64,000 nucleotides of DNA from Catellatospora sp. TT07R-123 (GTDB lineage: Bacteria; Actinomycetota; Actinomycetes; Mycobacteriales; Micromonosporaceae). The notes beneath the pieces were generated by a model. That model was not told the origin of the DNA. It did no database searches and worked only from the letters and a program-made list of their open reading frames with translations. Positions 7,791 through 15,381 of this stretch are shown here, piece by piece. Within the stretch, counting starts at the first letter, position 1. Every line of letters starts with the position of its first letter. Where the stretch lies: positions 4,278,001 to 4,342,000 of the forward strand of contig NZ_BNEM01000002.1 of the NCBI RefSeq assembly GCF_018327705.1, read 5' to 3'. A program made the translations under genes and the position numbers.

Positions 7791-8909
7791 TCAGTTGCGG
7801 ACCTTGGCCGAGCCGCGGGGGCGGGGGCGGCTTCGGTGGAGGCGGGTGAGGGTATCGGTGATCACCGCCGTCACCCGGTCCATGTCCCGCAGGTCGTGCC
7901 AGGTGAAGCGCAAGACGGTCCAGCCGGCCCGGACCAGCCGGTTCTGCCTGGTCCGGTCGTGCTGGAAGCGGTCGTGCTGGAAGCGGTCGCCCGCGCTGTG
8001 CCAGGCCCGCCCGTCGACCTCCACCGCCAGCATCACCTCCTCGAACCCGAGGTCGACCTCCCCGATCAGCCCGTCGGCGTCGTACACGGGCAGGTTGGCC
8101 CGCCACCCCCTGATCCGGCGCCGCCGCAGCTTCCCCACGAGCAGCCGCTCGGCCGTCGACCGCGCCCCGAGCGCGTGCCGTCGGACCGCCGCGACCAGCA
8201 CCCGCACCCCGTGCCGCCCGACCTCGCCGCCGACCCGGGCCACGAACTCGTCGAACGTGATCAGCCGCAGCTGGATCGCCCGGTCAAGCAGCGCGTCGGC
8301 CTGATCAGGCGGCAGCACGCGTACGCAGTCGACGACGGTTCGGGCGGCGCAGGTCAGCAGCACCCCGTCGACCATGTCTACCTCTGCGGGCGGCAGGACG
8401 CCCCGGCTCACCTCCACCCCGTCCAGCCGGACGCGGCGGTCGCAGCCGACGGCGAGCCAGGTTCGGCTGTCGGTGACGTCGAGCCCGTACCGGCGCGCCG
8501 CCGACGGGCCGCACAGCACCGACTCGGGCACCGCCAGCAGGGCGGCCCGGTCGCGCAGCAGCGCGGTGACCACCCGGCCGCCCCGAACCAGCACCTTCCC
8601 GAGCACAACCTTCCAGTCGCCGGTCCGTACCCGGCGCCGGATCTGCGTGTCGGAGAATCCGCAATCGTGGGCCTGTTGCCGAGTGAACAGCCCAGCCTGC
8701 TCCGCCGCCGTCCGATCCAGCCGCCCCTGGCCGTCGCCGGTCACGACGTCGCCGGTCACGACGTCGCCGGTCACGACGTCGCCGGTCACGACGCCGCCGG
8801 TCACGACATCGCCGGTCACGACATCGCCCGTCACGACATCGCCGGTCACGACATCGCCGGGGCCGGGTCGCGCCTTGGAACCACCAGTCAGCTCCCGGCC
8901 TGGATCCAC
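7791..8909 (-). CDS. AbiEi-type antitoxin-domain / DUF559 (VSR-like nuclease fold) protein with N-terminal DVVTG repeats
   Basis: A 372-residue protein of a type common in actinobacteria. The N-terminal winged-helix part (about 55-110, AAEQAGLFTRQQAHDCG) resembles AbiEi antitoxins. The C-terminal DUF559 domain has E-V-D-L-G-F and A-V-E-V-D-G-R-A-W-H, the nuclease-like core. The best start is GTG 8909, 5 nt after AGGAGG; longer frames overlap the tad gene. Residues about 19-58 are eight copies of a DVVTG pentapeptide (one is GVVTG), from a 15-bp tandem repeat at 8736-8855. A second small duplication, FQHDRFQHDR near the end, comes from a 12-bp repeat. There is no toxin gene partner. It interrupts the otherwise conserved helicase-tad order. 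Real function is unknown. Confidence 0.83.
   Translation of the reverse strand: MDPGRELTGGSKARPGPGDVVTGDVVTGDVVTGDVVTGGVVTGDVVTGDVVTGDVVTGDGQGRLDRTAAEQAGLFTRQQAHDCGFSDTQIRRRVRTGDWKVVLGKVLVRGGRVVTALLRDRAALLAVPESVLCGPSAARRYGLDVTDSRTWLAVGCDRRVRLDGVEVSRGVLPPAEVDMVDGVLLTCAARTVVDCVRVLPPDQADALLDRAIQLRLITFDEFVARVGGEVGRHGVRVLVAAVRRHALGARSTAERLLVGKLRRRRIRGWRANLPVYDADGLIGEVDLGFEEVMLAVEVDGRAWHSAGDRFQHDRFQHDRTRQNRLVRAGWTVLRFTWHDLRDMDRVTAVITDTLTRLHRSRPRPRGSAKVRN
8736..8855. repeat. 15-bp tandem repeat, eight units
   Basis: Eight head-to-tail copies of GCCGGTCACGACGTC lie on the plus strand. Variants: GCC replaces GTC at the end of unit 4, ATC in units 5-8, and one C/G change in unit 7. On the minus strand the unit encodes DVVTG, and every unit holds an in-frame GTG. 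Unit length is a multiple of three, so copy changes alter length but not frame. Confidence 0.95.
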
Positions 8910-8935
8910 CTTCGCCTCCTGTCCCGAGCCAACGG

Positions 8936-9268
8936 TCACGGATCGGTGTCCTCGGTGATGCGGACCGGGCCCGCGACCGCCGTCGCCGCCGCGCCGCCGG
9001 CGCCGGTCACCACCTGCGCTTCGACGGTGAGATCGAGACCGTCCAGTTCGCAGCGCAGGACCGTGCCGTCGTTGGCGGCGACCAGTTGCCGCGCCCGCGC
9101 ACACGCGGCGTCGGCACCCTCGACCGCGCGCGCCGCCCCGGCCAGTGCGCCCAGGTCGGCGGCGGTCTGCGCCTGCTCGCGGGCGACCAGCTGCGCTCCG
9201 GTCGCGGCGAGCGAGGTCCCCGCCAGCACGAACACCAGCCCGAGCGCGAGGGCCGTCAGCGTGCTCAC
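8936..9268 (-). CDS. Rv3654c-like TadE-type pilus assembly protein
   Basis: A 110-residue membrane protein, last gene of the tad operon. It starts at GTG 9268, overlapping the upstream TadE stop as GTGA. One N-terminal hydrophobic helix (about residues 4-26, LTALALGLVFVLAGTSLAA) is followed by QTAADLGALAGA, the conserved stretch seen in Rv3654c-like and TadG/RsaA-type pseudopilin proteins. The rest is a small extracellular domain with two Cys. It is probably a minor pilin or assembly subunit of the Flp pilus. Position and size match the M. tuberculosis homologue. Confidence 0.82.
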   Translation of the reverse strand: MSTLTALALGLVFVLAGTSLAATGAQLVAREQAQTAADLGALAGAARAVEGADAACARARQLVAANDGTVLRCELDGLDLTVEAQVVTGAGGAAATAVAGPVRITEDTDP

Positions 9269-9555
9269 GGCGCACCCGGTTCCCGGGCGGCGGTCGCCGC
9301 ACACGTCAGCGTCGTCACCTTGATCGACCGCTGGACGGTCGCGGTGACCGTGTCCTCGGTCGCGGTGACGCTCGCCCCAGCGGGCACGTCGGCGCCCCTG
9401 GCAGCGGCCAGTGCCGCGTCCCGAGCGGCCGCCTCGCAGCCGAGCTTGGTGGTGACCGCCGCGACCGCGCCCAGCCCGGCGACGAGCAGCAGGACGACGG
9501 CGGGTAGTGCCACCGCCAGTTCGGCGGTGGCACTACCCCGGTCTCGTCGGGTCAC
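9265..9555 (-). CDS. TadE-like minor pilin
   Basis: A 96-residue pseudopilin. The N-terminal motif G-S-A-T-A-E-L-A-V-A-L-P, followed by a hydrophobic helix (about 15-36), is the TadE signature containing the invariant Glu. It starts at GTG 9555, overlapping the stop of the DUF4244 gene as GTGA. Two Cys residues flank the C-terminal domain. Bases 9502-9538, just inside the gene, form a perfect 16-bp inverted repeat with a 5-nt loop, which would be a very stable mRNA hairpin 17 nt after the start codon. It is part of the tad operon with tight coupling on both sides. Confidence 0.86.
   Translation of the reverse strand: MTRRDRGSATAELAVALPAVVLLLVAGLGAVAAVTTKLGCEAAARDAALAAARGADVPAGASVTATEDTVTATVQRSIKVTTLTCAATAAREPGAP
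9502..9538 (-). promoter_or_regulatory. Perfect 16-bp hairpin at the start of the TadE coding region
   Basis: The arms GGGTAGTGCCACCGCC and GGCGGTGGCACTACCC are exact complements around AGTTC. They fall in codons 7-18 of the TadE gene. No T-run follows on either strand, so an effect on mRNA stability or ribosome progress is more likely than termination. The role is inferred only. Confidence 0.55.
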
Positions 9556-10007
9556 CCGAGGGCCCGCTGGACCACGCCGGCCAGCGCGGCCTGCACGCTG
9601 TCGCTGGTCAGCACCTTGAGCAGGATGCCCGCGAACGCGACGGCCGCGAGCGTGCCGACGGCGTACTCGGCGGTGTTCATGCCCGCGTCGGACGCCGCGA
9701 ACCCGCGCCGCCGCGACGCGGCCCGGCCGGAGGGCCGACCCACGCCGGTCCCCGCCGGGAGGGCGGAGTCGACGGAGCCGGGGTCGGACTGATCGGCCGG
9801 GTAGAGGTCGGACCGGTCCGCGGAGTCGGCCGGGTCGGGGTCGGACTGTTCGGTGAAGTCGGCGGGGTCGGCGAGCTCGGCCGGGTCGGGCTCGTCGAGG
9901 TCCGGCGCGACGGGCGGGAGCAGATCGGGCTTGTCGAGGTCGGGCGCGACGGGCGGGAGCAGATCGGGCTCGGGCGCGGTCGCGGTGATGGACGGGCGTC
10001 GCCGCAT
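9552..10007 (-). CDS. DUF4244 Flp pilin-like protein with acidic repeat leader
   Basis: A 151-residue protein starting at ATG 10007, seven nt after AAAGGAG. The C-terminal 45 residues (GMNTAEYAVGTLAAVAFAGILLKVL) match DUF4244, the actinobacterial Flp major pilin: a helix preceded by the conserved T-A-E-Y, with the prepilin cleavage site before it. The unusual part is the first 100 residues, very acidic and Pro/Asp-rich, including a direct duplication of the PDLLPPVAPDLD segment encoded by bases of about 9895-9975. Such leaders must stay cytoplasmic until prepilin processing. It is the first small gene after the TadB-TadC fusion and probably encodes the pilus shaft subunit. Confidence 0.84.
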   Translation of the reverse strand: MRRRPSITATAPEPDLLPPVAPDLDKPDLLPPVAPDLDEPDPAELADPADFTEQSDPDPADSADRSDLYPADQSDPGSVDSALPAGTGVGRPSGRAASRRRGFAASDAGMNTAEYAVGTLAAVAFAGILLKVLTSDSVQAALAGVVQRALG

Positions 10008-10032
10008 GGGCGAACTCCTTTCGGTTGCGGTT

Positions 10033-11388
10033 TCAGAGCACCTCGCCGAGCACGGCGAGGACCACCGGCACCAGGCCGGCGAGCACGAAGGCGGGCAGGA
10101 AGCACAGCCCGAGCGGCAGCACGACGAGGACGGCGTTGCGCTGCGCCGTCGCCTGCCGCCGGAACCCCGCGTCGGCGCGCAGGTCGTCGGCGCACCGGTG
10201 CAGCGCCCCGGCCAGCGCGGTGCCGCTGGCGGCGCTGCGCTCGACGGCGGCGAGCAGGCGCGCGGCAGGCGGCAGGTCGGCCAGGTGCTGCCACGCCTCG
10301 ACCGGTGTCGCGCCCAGCCGCAGGCTGCGCCCGATTCGGCGCAGCCGTACGGCGAGCGGTCCGGGCAGGGCGGCCGCGACGGCGAGGACGGCGCCGTCCA
10401 GCGGCACACCGGCACGCAGCGCCGCCGCGACCAGGTCGGCCGCCCAGGCGAGGGCGCCGACGGCCTCCTCGCGTTCGAGCCGGACGGCGGCCGGCTCCTG
10501 GCGGCGCAGCAGCAGTTCGGTGGCGGCGGCGACCGCCGCGCCCGCGACCAGTCCGGCCGGCTGCGGCACGATCAGGCAGGTGCCGGCCCCGGCGGCGAGC
10601 GCGAGCAGCCACCGCGTACGCCCCGGGGCCGACTGCTGCCCCGGTCGCAGCCGCAGCCTGCGCAGCCGCCGTCCGGCGGCCCGGCCGACCGCGGGCGCCG
10701 GGCCGCCCCGGGCCAGCCGCTGCGTCCAGGCCAGCCCGGCCGCCTGGAGCAGCACCGCGGCGAACGCGCAGCCGAGGCCGAGCGGGGTGTGCAGCAGGAT
10801 CGCCAGCGGGTCCACGTCGATGAGGTAGCCGAGCCCGAGCCCGCCGACCGGCAGCCCGGCGAGCAGGATCGCGGTGAGCTGGGTGCCCGCTGCCTGGGCG
10901 GTGGCGGCCGCGTCGGCCCGGTCGGCGGCCCGGCACTGGGCTTCGAGCCGTTCCAGCAGGTCGGCCAGTGGCGCGCCGGTGCTGTCGGCCAGCCGCCGGG
11001 CGGCGTGGAGTTGCCGGTCGATCTCCTCGTCTGGCAGCAGCAGCGTCCGGGTAGGGGCACCGGCGCGCAGCTGCGCGGCCGTCGCCGCCAGCAGGTCGAG
11101 CGCGTCGACCCGCAGCCGTGACCGATGCCGGTCGGCGCTGGCGCGCCGCCGCAGGCGCAGGCCGAGCAGGGCGTACCAGGCGGCGATCGCCCCGGCCGCC
11201 GCAGATCCCAGCAGCAGCCCCGCCCCGGCGGCCGCGGCAGCCGTGACCGCCACGGTCGCCGCTCGCCGAGACGGCTGAAAAGGCAGGTCCCGGTCGAATC
11301 CCAGCAGCCGCCGGGCTCGACGCGACCGCAGCTGCCCCAGCCGCCCGGCGGCGCCCGCGACCGCCGCGCGGGCCCGGATCGCGGTCAC
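10033..11388 (-). CDS. Fused TadB-TadC pilus inner-membrane platform protein
   Basis: A 451-residue protein with two type II secretion F (T2SSF) domains in one frame. The first is at about 75-215 (LRVDALDLLAATAAQLRAG... LADLLERLEAQ) and the second at about 315-430 (VGALAWAADLVAAALRAGVPLDGAV). Hydrophobic helices lie at about 35-60, 180-225, 265-300 and at the C-terminus. In most tad loci, including M. tuberculosis, TadB and TadC are separate genes. I see no stop or frameshift between the domains, only an Arg-rich linker at about 230-260. The GTG start at 11388 overlaps the tadA stop. It forms the membrane platform that TadA drives to assemble Flp pili. Confidence 0.85.
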   Translation of the reverse strand: MTAIRARAAVAGAAGRLGQLRSRRARRLLGFDRDLPFQPSRRAATVAVTAAAAAGAGLLLGSAAAGAIAAWYALLGLRLRRRASADRHRSRLRVDALDLLAATAAQLRAGAPTRTLLLPDEEIDRQLHAARRLADSTGAPLADLLERLEAQCRAADRADAAATAQAAGTQLTAILLAGLPVGGLGLGYLIDVDPLAILLHTPLGLGCAFAAVLLQAAGLAWTQRLARGGPAPAVGRAAGRRLRRLRLRPGQQSAPGRTRWLLALAAGAGTCLIVPQPAGLVAGAAVAAATELLLRRQEPAAVRLEREEAVGALAWAADLVAAALRAGVPLDGAVLAVAAALPGPLAVRLRRIGRSLRLGATPVEAWQHLADLPPAARLLAAVERSAASGTALAGALHRCADDLRADAGFRRQATAQRNAVLVVLPLGLCFLPAFVLAGLVPVVLAVLGEVL

Positions 11389-12401
11389 GGGCCGACCAGC
11401 CAGGTCGGTGGGGCGACGTCGCGTTCGCGCAGCAGGCGACACAGGCCAGGAGCGGCCGAGCCGAGCCCGGCGTCGTGGGTCCAGGCGGGGCGGGCGGTCA
11501 CGAGCCGGTTCGGGCCGTCGGCTTCCAGCAGGCAGACGGCCTCCAGGACCCGCCCCCGGGGCGTACGCCGCAGGTGCAGCAGCACCCGCACCGCCGCCGC
11601 GACCTGCGCGTGCAGCGCGGCCCGGGGCAGCCCGCCGAGCAGGCCCAGCGCCTCCAGCCGCGCGGGCACGTCCCCGGGCGCGTTCGCGTGCAGCGTGCCC
11701 GCGCTGCCCTCGTGGCCGGTGTTCAGCGCGGCCAGCAGGTCGACGACCTCGGCGCCCCGGCACTCGCCGACCACCAGCCGGTCCGGCCGCATCCGCAGCG
11801 CCTGGCGGACCAGCTCGGTGAGGCCGACGCCACCCGCGCCCTCCACGTTCGCGGTGCGGGCCTGGAGTCCGATCACGTGCGGGTGCACCGGCCGCAGCTC
11901 GGCGGAGTCCTCCACCACCACGATCCGCTCCCGGGTCGGGACCTGGGCCAGCAGCGCGTTGAGCAGCGTGGTCTTACCCGAACCCGTGCCGCCCGAGACC
12001 AGCAGCGTCAGCCGGGCGGTCACCACCGCGTGCAGCAGCTCGGCCAGCGGCGGCGGCACCAGCTCGGCCAGCGACAGCGAGCGCTGCCGGAACGTGCGCA
12101 GCGACAGGTACGGCCCGGACGTGGCCACCGGCGGCAGCACCGCGTGCAGGCGGGTGCCGTCGGCCAGCCGCGCGTCGACGAACGGGGTGCCGTCGTCGAG
12201 GCGGCGCCCGGCGGCCGCCGCGAGCCGTTGCGCCAGCCGCCGTACGGCGTCGGCCGACGCCATGGTCAGCTGCTCGCGCATCAAGCCGTGGCCCCGGTCG
12301 GTCCACACCTGCACCCCGTTGACGAGCACGTCGGTGACGTCGGGGTCGCTCAGCAGCGGGGCGAGCACCCCGGCGCCGACGAGATCGCCGCGCTCGCTCA
12401 C
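11385..12401 (-). CDS. tadA: TadA/CpaF family secretion ATPase
   Basis: A 338-residue type II/IV secretion ATPase that powers Flp pilus assembly at the cytoplasmic face of the membrane. The N-terminal domain has DVLVNGVQVW, typical of CpaF. Walker A is GGTGSGKTT at residues 137-145. The Asp box and Walker B lie at about 205-220 (RPDRLVVGECRGAEVVDLL), and the His box GHEGSAGTLHAN follows. The GTG start at 12401 overlaps the ssd stop as GTGA, and its own stop overlaps the TadB-TadC start, so this is one polycistronic unit. Length is slightly short for the family, lacking the N-terminal extension. Confidence 0.93.
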   Translation of the reverse strand: MSERGDLVGAGVLAPLLSDPDVTDVLVNGVQVWTDRGHGLMREQLTMASADAVRRLAQRLAAAAGRRLDDGTPFVDARLADGTRLHAVLPPVATSGPYLSLRTFRQRSLSLAELVPPPLAELLHAVVTARLTLLVSGGTGSGKTTLLNALLAQVPTRERIVVVEDSAELRPVHPHVIGLQARTANVEGAGGVGLTELVRQALRMRPDRLVVGECRGAEVVDLLAALNTGHEGSAGTLHANAPGDVPARLEALGLLGGLPRAALHAQVAAAVRVLLHLRRTPRGRVLEAVCLLEADGPNRLVTARPAWTHDAGLGSAAPGLCRLLRERDVAPPTWLVGP

Positions 12402-13492
12402 GCGGTCACCTCGCGGATGAGCCGGGCGCACAGCAGCGCAAGCGGGCCCCGGGGCGCGGAGGCGGGCGGCTGGCCGCGTTCCAACGCGGCGGCGAGCCGG
12501 GGTTCGGGGCGCAGCATCCCGGCCAGCGGCAGGCCGAGGGCCTGCGCCATCTCGGCGGCGCCGAGGCGGCCGGGCGCCGGGCCGCGTACGACGACGGACA
12601 GTTCGCGGCGCTGGGCCAGGACCAGGTCGACGACCCGGGCCGCCGCGGCGGCGGCGCGCAGCTCGGCCGGAACGACCAGCAGGGCCCGGTCGGCCGCTTG
12701 CAGCACCACCGCCGCGGCCTCGTCGAGGCGGCGCGGCACGTCCACCACGACCAGGTCGCGGCCGCGCCGCCCGGCGTCCAGGGCCGCCGCCATGGCGTCG
12801 GCGGGCAGCGCGGGCATGGCGGGCGACTCCTCGTCGGGCACGTCCCGGGCGCAGGACAGCACGACCAGGTCACCGCGGCGGGGCAGCGCCTCGACGAGCG
12901 CCGCCGGGTCGACCGGCCCGCTGGTGCGGGCCAGCTGCGGCCAGCGCAGGCCGCGCATCTCCTCCCAGCCGAGCAGCAGGTCGGCGCCGCCGCCGAGCGG
13001 GTCGGCGTCGACGAGCAGCGTGCGCAGCCGCTCCCGGCAGGCGGTGACGGCGAGCCCGGCGGCGAGCACGCTGGCCCCGGCGCCGCCCCGGCCGCCGAGC
13101 ACGGCGAGCACCCGGCCGCCGGCGGGTGCGGTGCGGGTGCCCGCGAGGCGTTCGTGCAGCCAGGGTTCGGCGGCGGGCAGCAGCACCACGTGTTCGGCGC
13201 CGAGCAGGTGGGCGTCGTCCCAGGGGCGGGAGTCGCGGCCGTCGCGGCAGGCGATGACGACGCCGGGACGGCGCGGCAGGCGGGCGCGGACGCAGGCGCC
13301 GACCTGGTCGCCGCCGAGCAGGACCAGTGGCGGGCGCCCATACCGCAGGCGGGCCGCGCCGGGGTCGTGCGCGACCTCGACCTCGACTCCGGCGGCGGCC
13401 GCGATGCGCAGCACGTGGTCGAGCAGATCGGGGTCGGCGGTCACCGCCAGTACGCGGGCGGTGTCGCCGGATCGGTGGTGGCTACGGCTCAT
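12398..13492 (-). CDS. ssd: Ssd / TadZ-CpaE-like ATPase (septum-site determining family)
   Basis: A 364-residue MinD/ParA-superfamily protein with an N-terminal receiver-like domain (about 10-115) and a P-loop domain. The deviant Walker A reads GGRGGAGAS, lacking the usual Lys-Thr end, and LLVDADPLGGGADLLLG follows as switch I. This pattern is typical of actinobacterial Ssd (Rv3660c) and of TadZ pilus-localisation proteins. The start chosen is ATG 13492 (MSRSHHRSG); 28 upstream codons are also open but lack coding character. It is the first gene of the tad operon and likely positions pilus assembly or affects septation. Confidence 0.86.
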   Translation of the reverse strand: MSRSHHRSGDTARVLAVTADPDLLDHVLRIAAAAGVEVEVAHDPGAARLRYGRPPLVLLGGDQVGACVRARLPRRPGVVIACRDGRDSRPWDDAHLLGAEHVVLLPAAEPWLHERLAGTRTAPAGGRVLAVLGGRGGAGASVLAAGLAVTACRERLRTLLVDADPLGGGADLLLGWEEMRGLRWPQLARTSGPVDPAALVEALPRRGDLVVLSCARDVPDEESPAMPALPADAMAAALDAGRRGRDLVVVDVPRRLDEAAAVVLQAADRALLVVPAELRAAAAAARVVDLVLAQRRELSVVVRGPAPGRLGAAEMAQALGLPLAGMLRPEPRLAAALERGQPPASAPRGPLALLCARLIREVTA

Positions 13493-13627
13493 GCGGGCAC
13501 TGTGCGCCGCGATCCGATCCGGACTCCACGTCGCGCAGGGCCCGGCTGTGGACGGCGGGTCGCTTGTGGACGACACGCCGACCGGCAGGTTGATCTGCTA
13601 TGACGTAAAGGTTTCCGCCGGAAAGAC

Positions 13628-13659
13628 GACGACCCCCGTCCGGGGAGACGGGGGTCGTC
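13628..13659. terminator. GC-rich hairpin between ssd and the HAD phosphatase gene
   Basis: The perfect 13-bp stem GACGACCCCCGTC pairs with its complement around a CGGGGA loop. It sits in the 439-bp divergent gap 13493-13931. No T-run follows. The rest of that gap shows no convincing gene and should hold the two divergent promoters. Confidence 0.5.
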
Positions 13660-13931
13660 CTGGGGTCCGGCCAAAGGGGGGATGTGGGCCGGAACCCGCC
13701 CAGCGGCCGCGGGGGGGGTGGCGACCGCTGAGGGCTTGTGTGCGAAAGCATGCCCCACTCGACGGGGCTCCGTCGAGAGGCATCTGTCCCGACACGCCCC
13801 GACACGCCGTAGATGATGCCAAGATCCTACGCTGCGCAATCACTGATTCGCCGCTCAGTAACGCGGTCCGGCAGGACGAGCGCAACCCACCGGGCGACGC
13901 GGACGAAACATCCCGGCTACACTTTCTCGCC

Positions 13932-14741
13932 GTGGGCCGCAGCGCCGCGTTTTTTGACCTGGACAAGACCGTCATCGCGACTTCGAGCGCGCTGGCGTTC
14001 GGCAGGCCGTTCTACCGGGACGGTCTGATCACTAAGCGTGACGTCGTCAAGACGGCGTACGCGCAGTTCATGTTCAAGCGCGGCGGCGCCGACGACCAGT
14101 CGATGGTCCGCACCCGCGACTACATGGCCGAGCTGTGCCGCGGCTGGAAGGTCGACCAGGTGCGCCAGATCGTCGGCGAGACCCTGCACGAGCTGATCGA
14201 TCCGTACATCTACGCCGAGGCGGCCATCCTGATCGAGGAACACCAGGCGGCAGGCCGCGACATCATCCTGGTGTCGGCCTCCGGCGAGGAGATGGTGGCG
14301 CCCATCGGCGCCCAGCTCGGCATCTCCGACGTCATCGCCACGCGGATGAAGATCGCCGACGGCCGCTACACCGGCGAGATCGACTTCTACGCCGCCGGCC
14401 CGGCCAAGGTCGAGGCGGTGCGCCGCATCGCGGACGAGCGCGGCTACGACCTCTCCGAATGCTACGCGTACTCCGACTCGGTCTCCGACATTCCGCTGCT
14501 CGCGGCGGTCGGCCACCCCAGCGCCGTCAACCCCGACAAGGCGCTGCGCCGCGAGGCCAACGAACGGCGCTGGCCCGTGCTGGAGTTCCGGCACCCCGTG
14601 CCGCTGGCCAAACGCCTGCGCAGCAGGCCCGCCGTGCCCATGGCCGCGGCCGCGCTGGGGCTCGGCGTCGGCGTCGCGATCGGCATCGCCTGGTACGGCC
14701 GCCGCCGTCGCGCCCGCGCCGCAGCAGCAGCCGCGGGCTGA
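13932..14741 (+). CDS. HAD-IB family phosphatase, membrane-anchored (Rv3661-like)
   Basis: A 269-residue HAD hydrolase of subfamily IB (SerB-like fold). Motif I is FFDLDKTVIA (nucleophile Asp at about residue 9), motif II is LVSASGEEM, and motif IV is YSDSVSDIPLL. The C-terminal 30 residues contain a hydrophobic segment followed by an Arg-rich tail, suggesting a C-terminal membrane anchor. It starts at GTG 13932. It is divergent from ssd, exactly as Rv3661 lies beside Rv3660c. The substrate is unknown: relatives have been called phosphoserine phosphatase-like or morphology-linked, but neither can be read from this sequence. Confidence 0.9.
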   Translation: MGRSAAFFDLDKTVIATSSALAFGRPFYRDGLITKRDVVKTAYAQFMFKRGGADDQSMVRTRDYMAELCRGWKVDQVRQIVGETLHELIDPYIYAEAAILIEEHQAAGRDIILVSASGEEMVAPIGAQLGISDVIATRMKIADGRYTGEIDFYAAGPAKVEAVRRIADERGYDLSECYAYSDSVSDIPLLAAVGHPSAVNPDKALRREANERRWPVLEFRHPVPLAKRLRSRPAVPMAAAALGLGVGVAIGIAWYGRRRRARAAAAAAG

Positions 14742-14846
14742 ACGCCCGCCCCACCGCCCGAGTGACACAAGTGCCACAACAGCCCCATCTGTCACACATT
14801 CGCGGCGAGGGCTGGCCATCGGCGCGAAACGGGCGTAGAAAAGTGG

Positions 14847-15057
14847 GTACGGAAGCGTTCTGCAGCCGAAAGTAGCTGGCAGAAGCCAGCTTTCGAGCAC
14901 GGCCACCGGGCACCCACGCGCGATCTAGCCGTCGTGAAGGCAAAGTCCCGGCGAGACTCTCGGGTCCGTCGAGGGCAGTTAGCCAGAGGTGCACGCCTGG
15001 TAACCCGGAGGGACGTGCGCGATGGCGTCGCGAACATGCGGCGCCATCCATAATTTT
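14847..15057 (+). ncRNA. Candidate Ms1-type (RNA polymerase-binding) regulatory RNA
   Basis: A non-coding stretch in the same place as M. tuberculosis MTS2823/Ms1, between the Rv3661-like and Rv3662c-like genes. A possible promoter is TGGCCA (14813-14818) and TAGAAA (14836-14841). A strong internal hairpin spans 14867-14895. GGGTAC near the 5' end can pair with GTAACCC near 15000, a closing stem as in 6S-like RNAs. It ends in a 10-bp hairpin (15022-15047) followed by CCATAATTTT, an intrinsic terminator. I could not compare the primary sequence with known Ms1, so the call rests on synteny and structure. Ends are approximate. Confidence 0.5.
15022..15057 (+). terminator. Intrinsic terminator of the candidate regulatory RNA
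   Basis: ATGGCGTCGC pairs with GCGGCGCCAT around GAACAT, then CCATAATTTT follows. A second GC-rich hairpin, GCGCCCCGC-CTTC-GCGGGGCGC, lies directly after at 15058-15079 and may back it up. Confidence 0.6.
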
Positions 15058-15080
15058 GCGCCCCGCCTTCGCGGGGCGCG

Positions 15081-15173
15081 GCGCGCTCGCCTTTCAGGCG
15101 GCGTCTTCCCTCGTCGCTGCCGAGCCTTCGGCTCGGGCACGCTCCTCAGTCCAGACGCCGCCGGCGAGCGCGC
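15081..15173. repeat. Large nested inverted repeat (93 bp)
   Basis: The outer arms are GCGCGCTCGCC and GGCGAGCGCGC, the middle arms GGCGGCGTCT and AGACGCCGCC, and the inner hairpin GCCGAG-CCTTCG-CTCGGG. The three nested stems would fold into one long cruciform or RNA stem. It lies in the 773-bp gap between the HAD and Fic-like genes. No coding frame explains it. Confidence 0.75.
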
Positions 15174-15224
15174 GGTGGCTGGGGTCGGGGGCTTTTCCCG
15201 TGCGTGCGCTTCCGTGTGACGGTG

Positions 15225-15381
15225 CGGCTTCTTTGCGTGGGTACAGCTTCGTTCACGTGTCCGGCTACGCGTGGGTGCAGCTTTATTCGCGTGGGTACGG
15301 CTGCGCGTGGGTGCGGCTGTGCGTGGGTGCGGCTTCATTCGCGTGGGTACGGCTGCGCATGGGTGTGGCTTCGTTCGCGTG
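15225..15381. repeat. Degenerate tandem repeats of a GCGTGGGTRCGGCT unit
   Basis: The 14-base unit recurs about seven times, often alternating with TTC(G/A)TTC spacers. Copies diverge by one to four bases. The open frames across it are low-complexity and are not taken as genes. It runs directly into the palindromic repeat at 15381. Confidence 0.7.

Noticed and set aside
8736-8855. CRISPR-like short tandem repeats
   Set aside because: Units are contiguous with no spacers and lie within a coding frame.
11475-14741. 1088-codon plus-strand frame
   Set aside because: Only the HAD part from 13932 is coding; the remainder is antisense to the tad operon and ssd.
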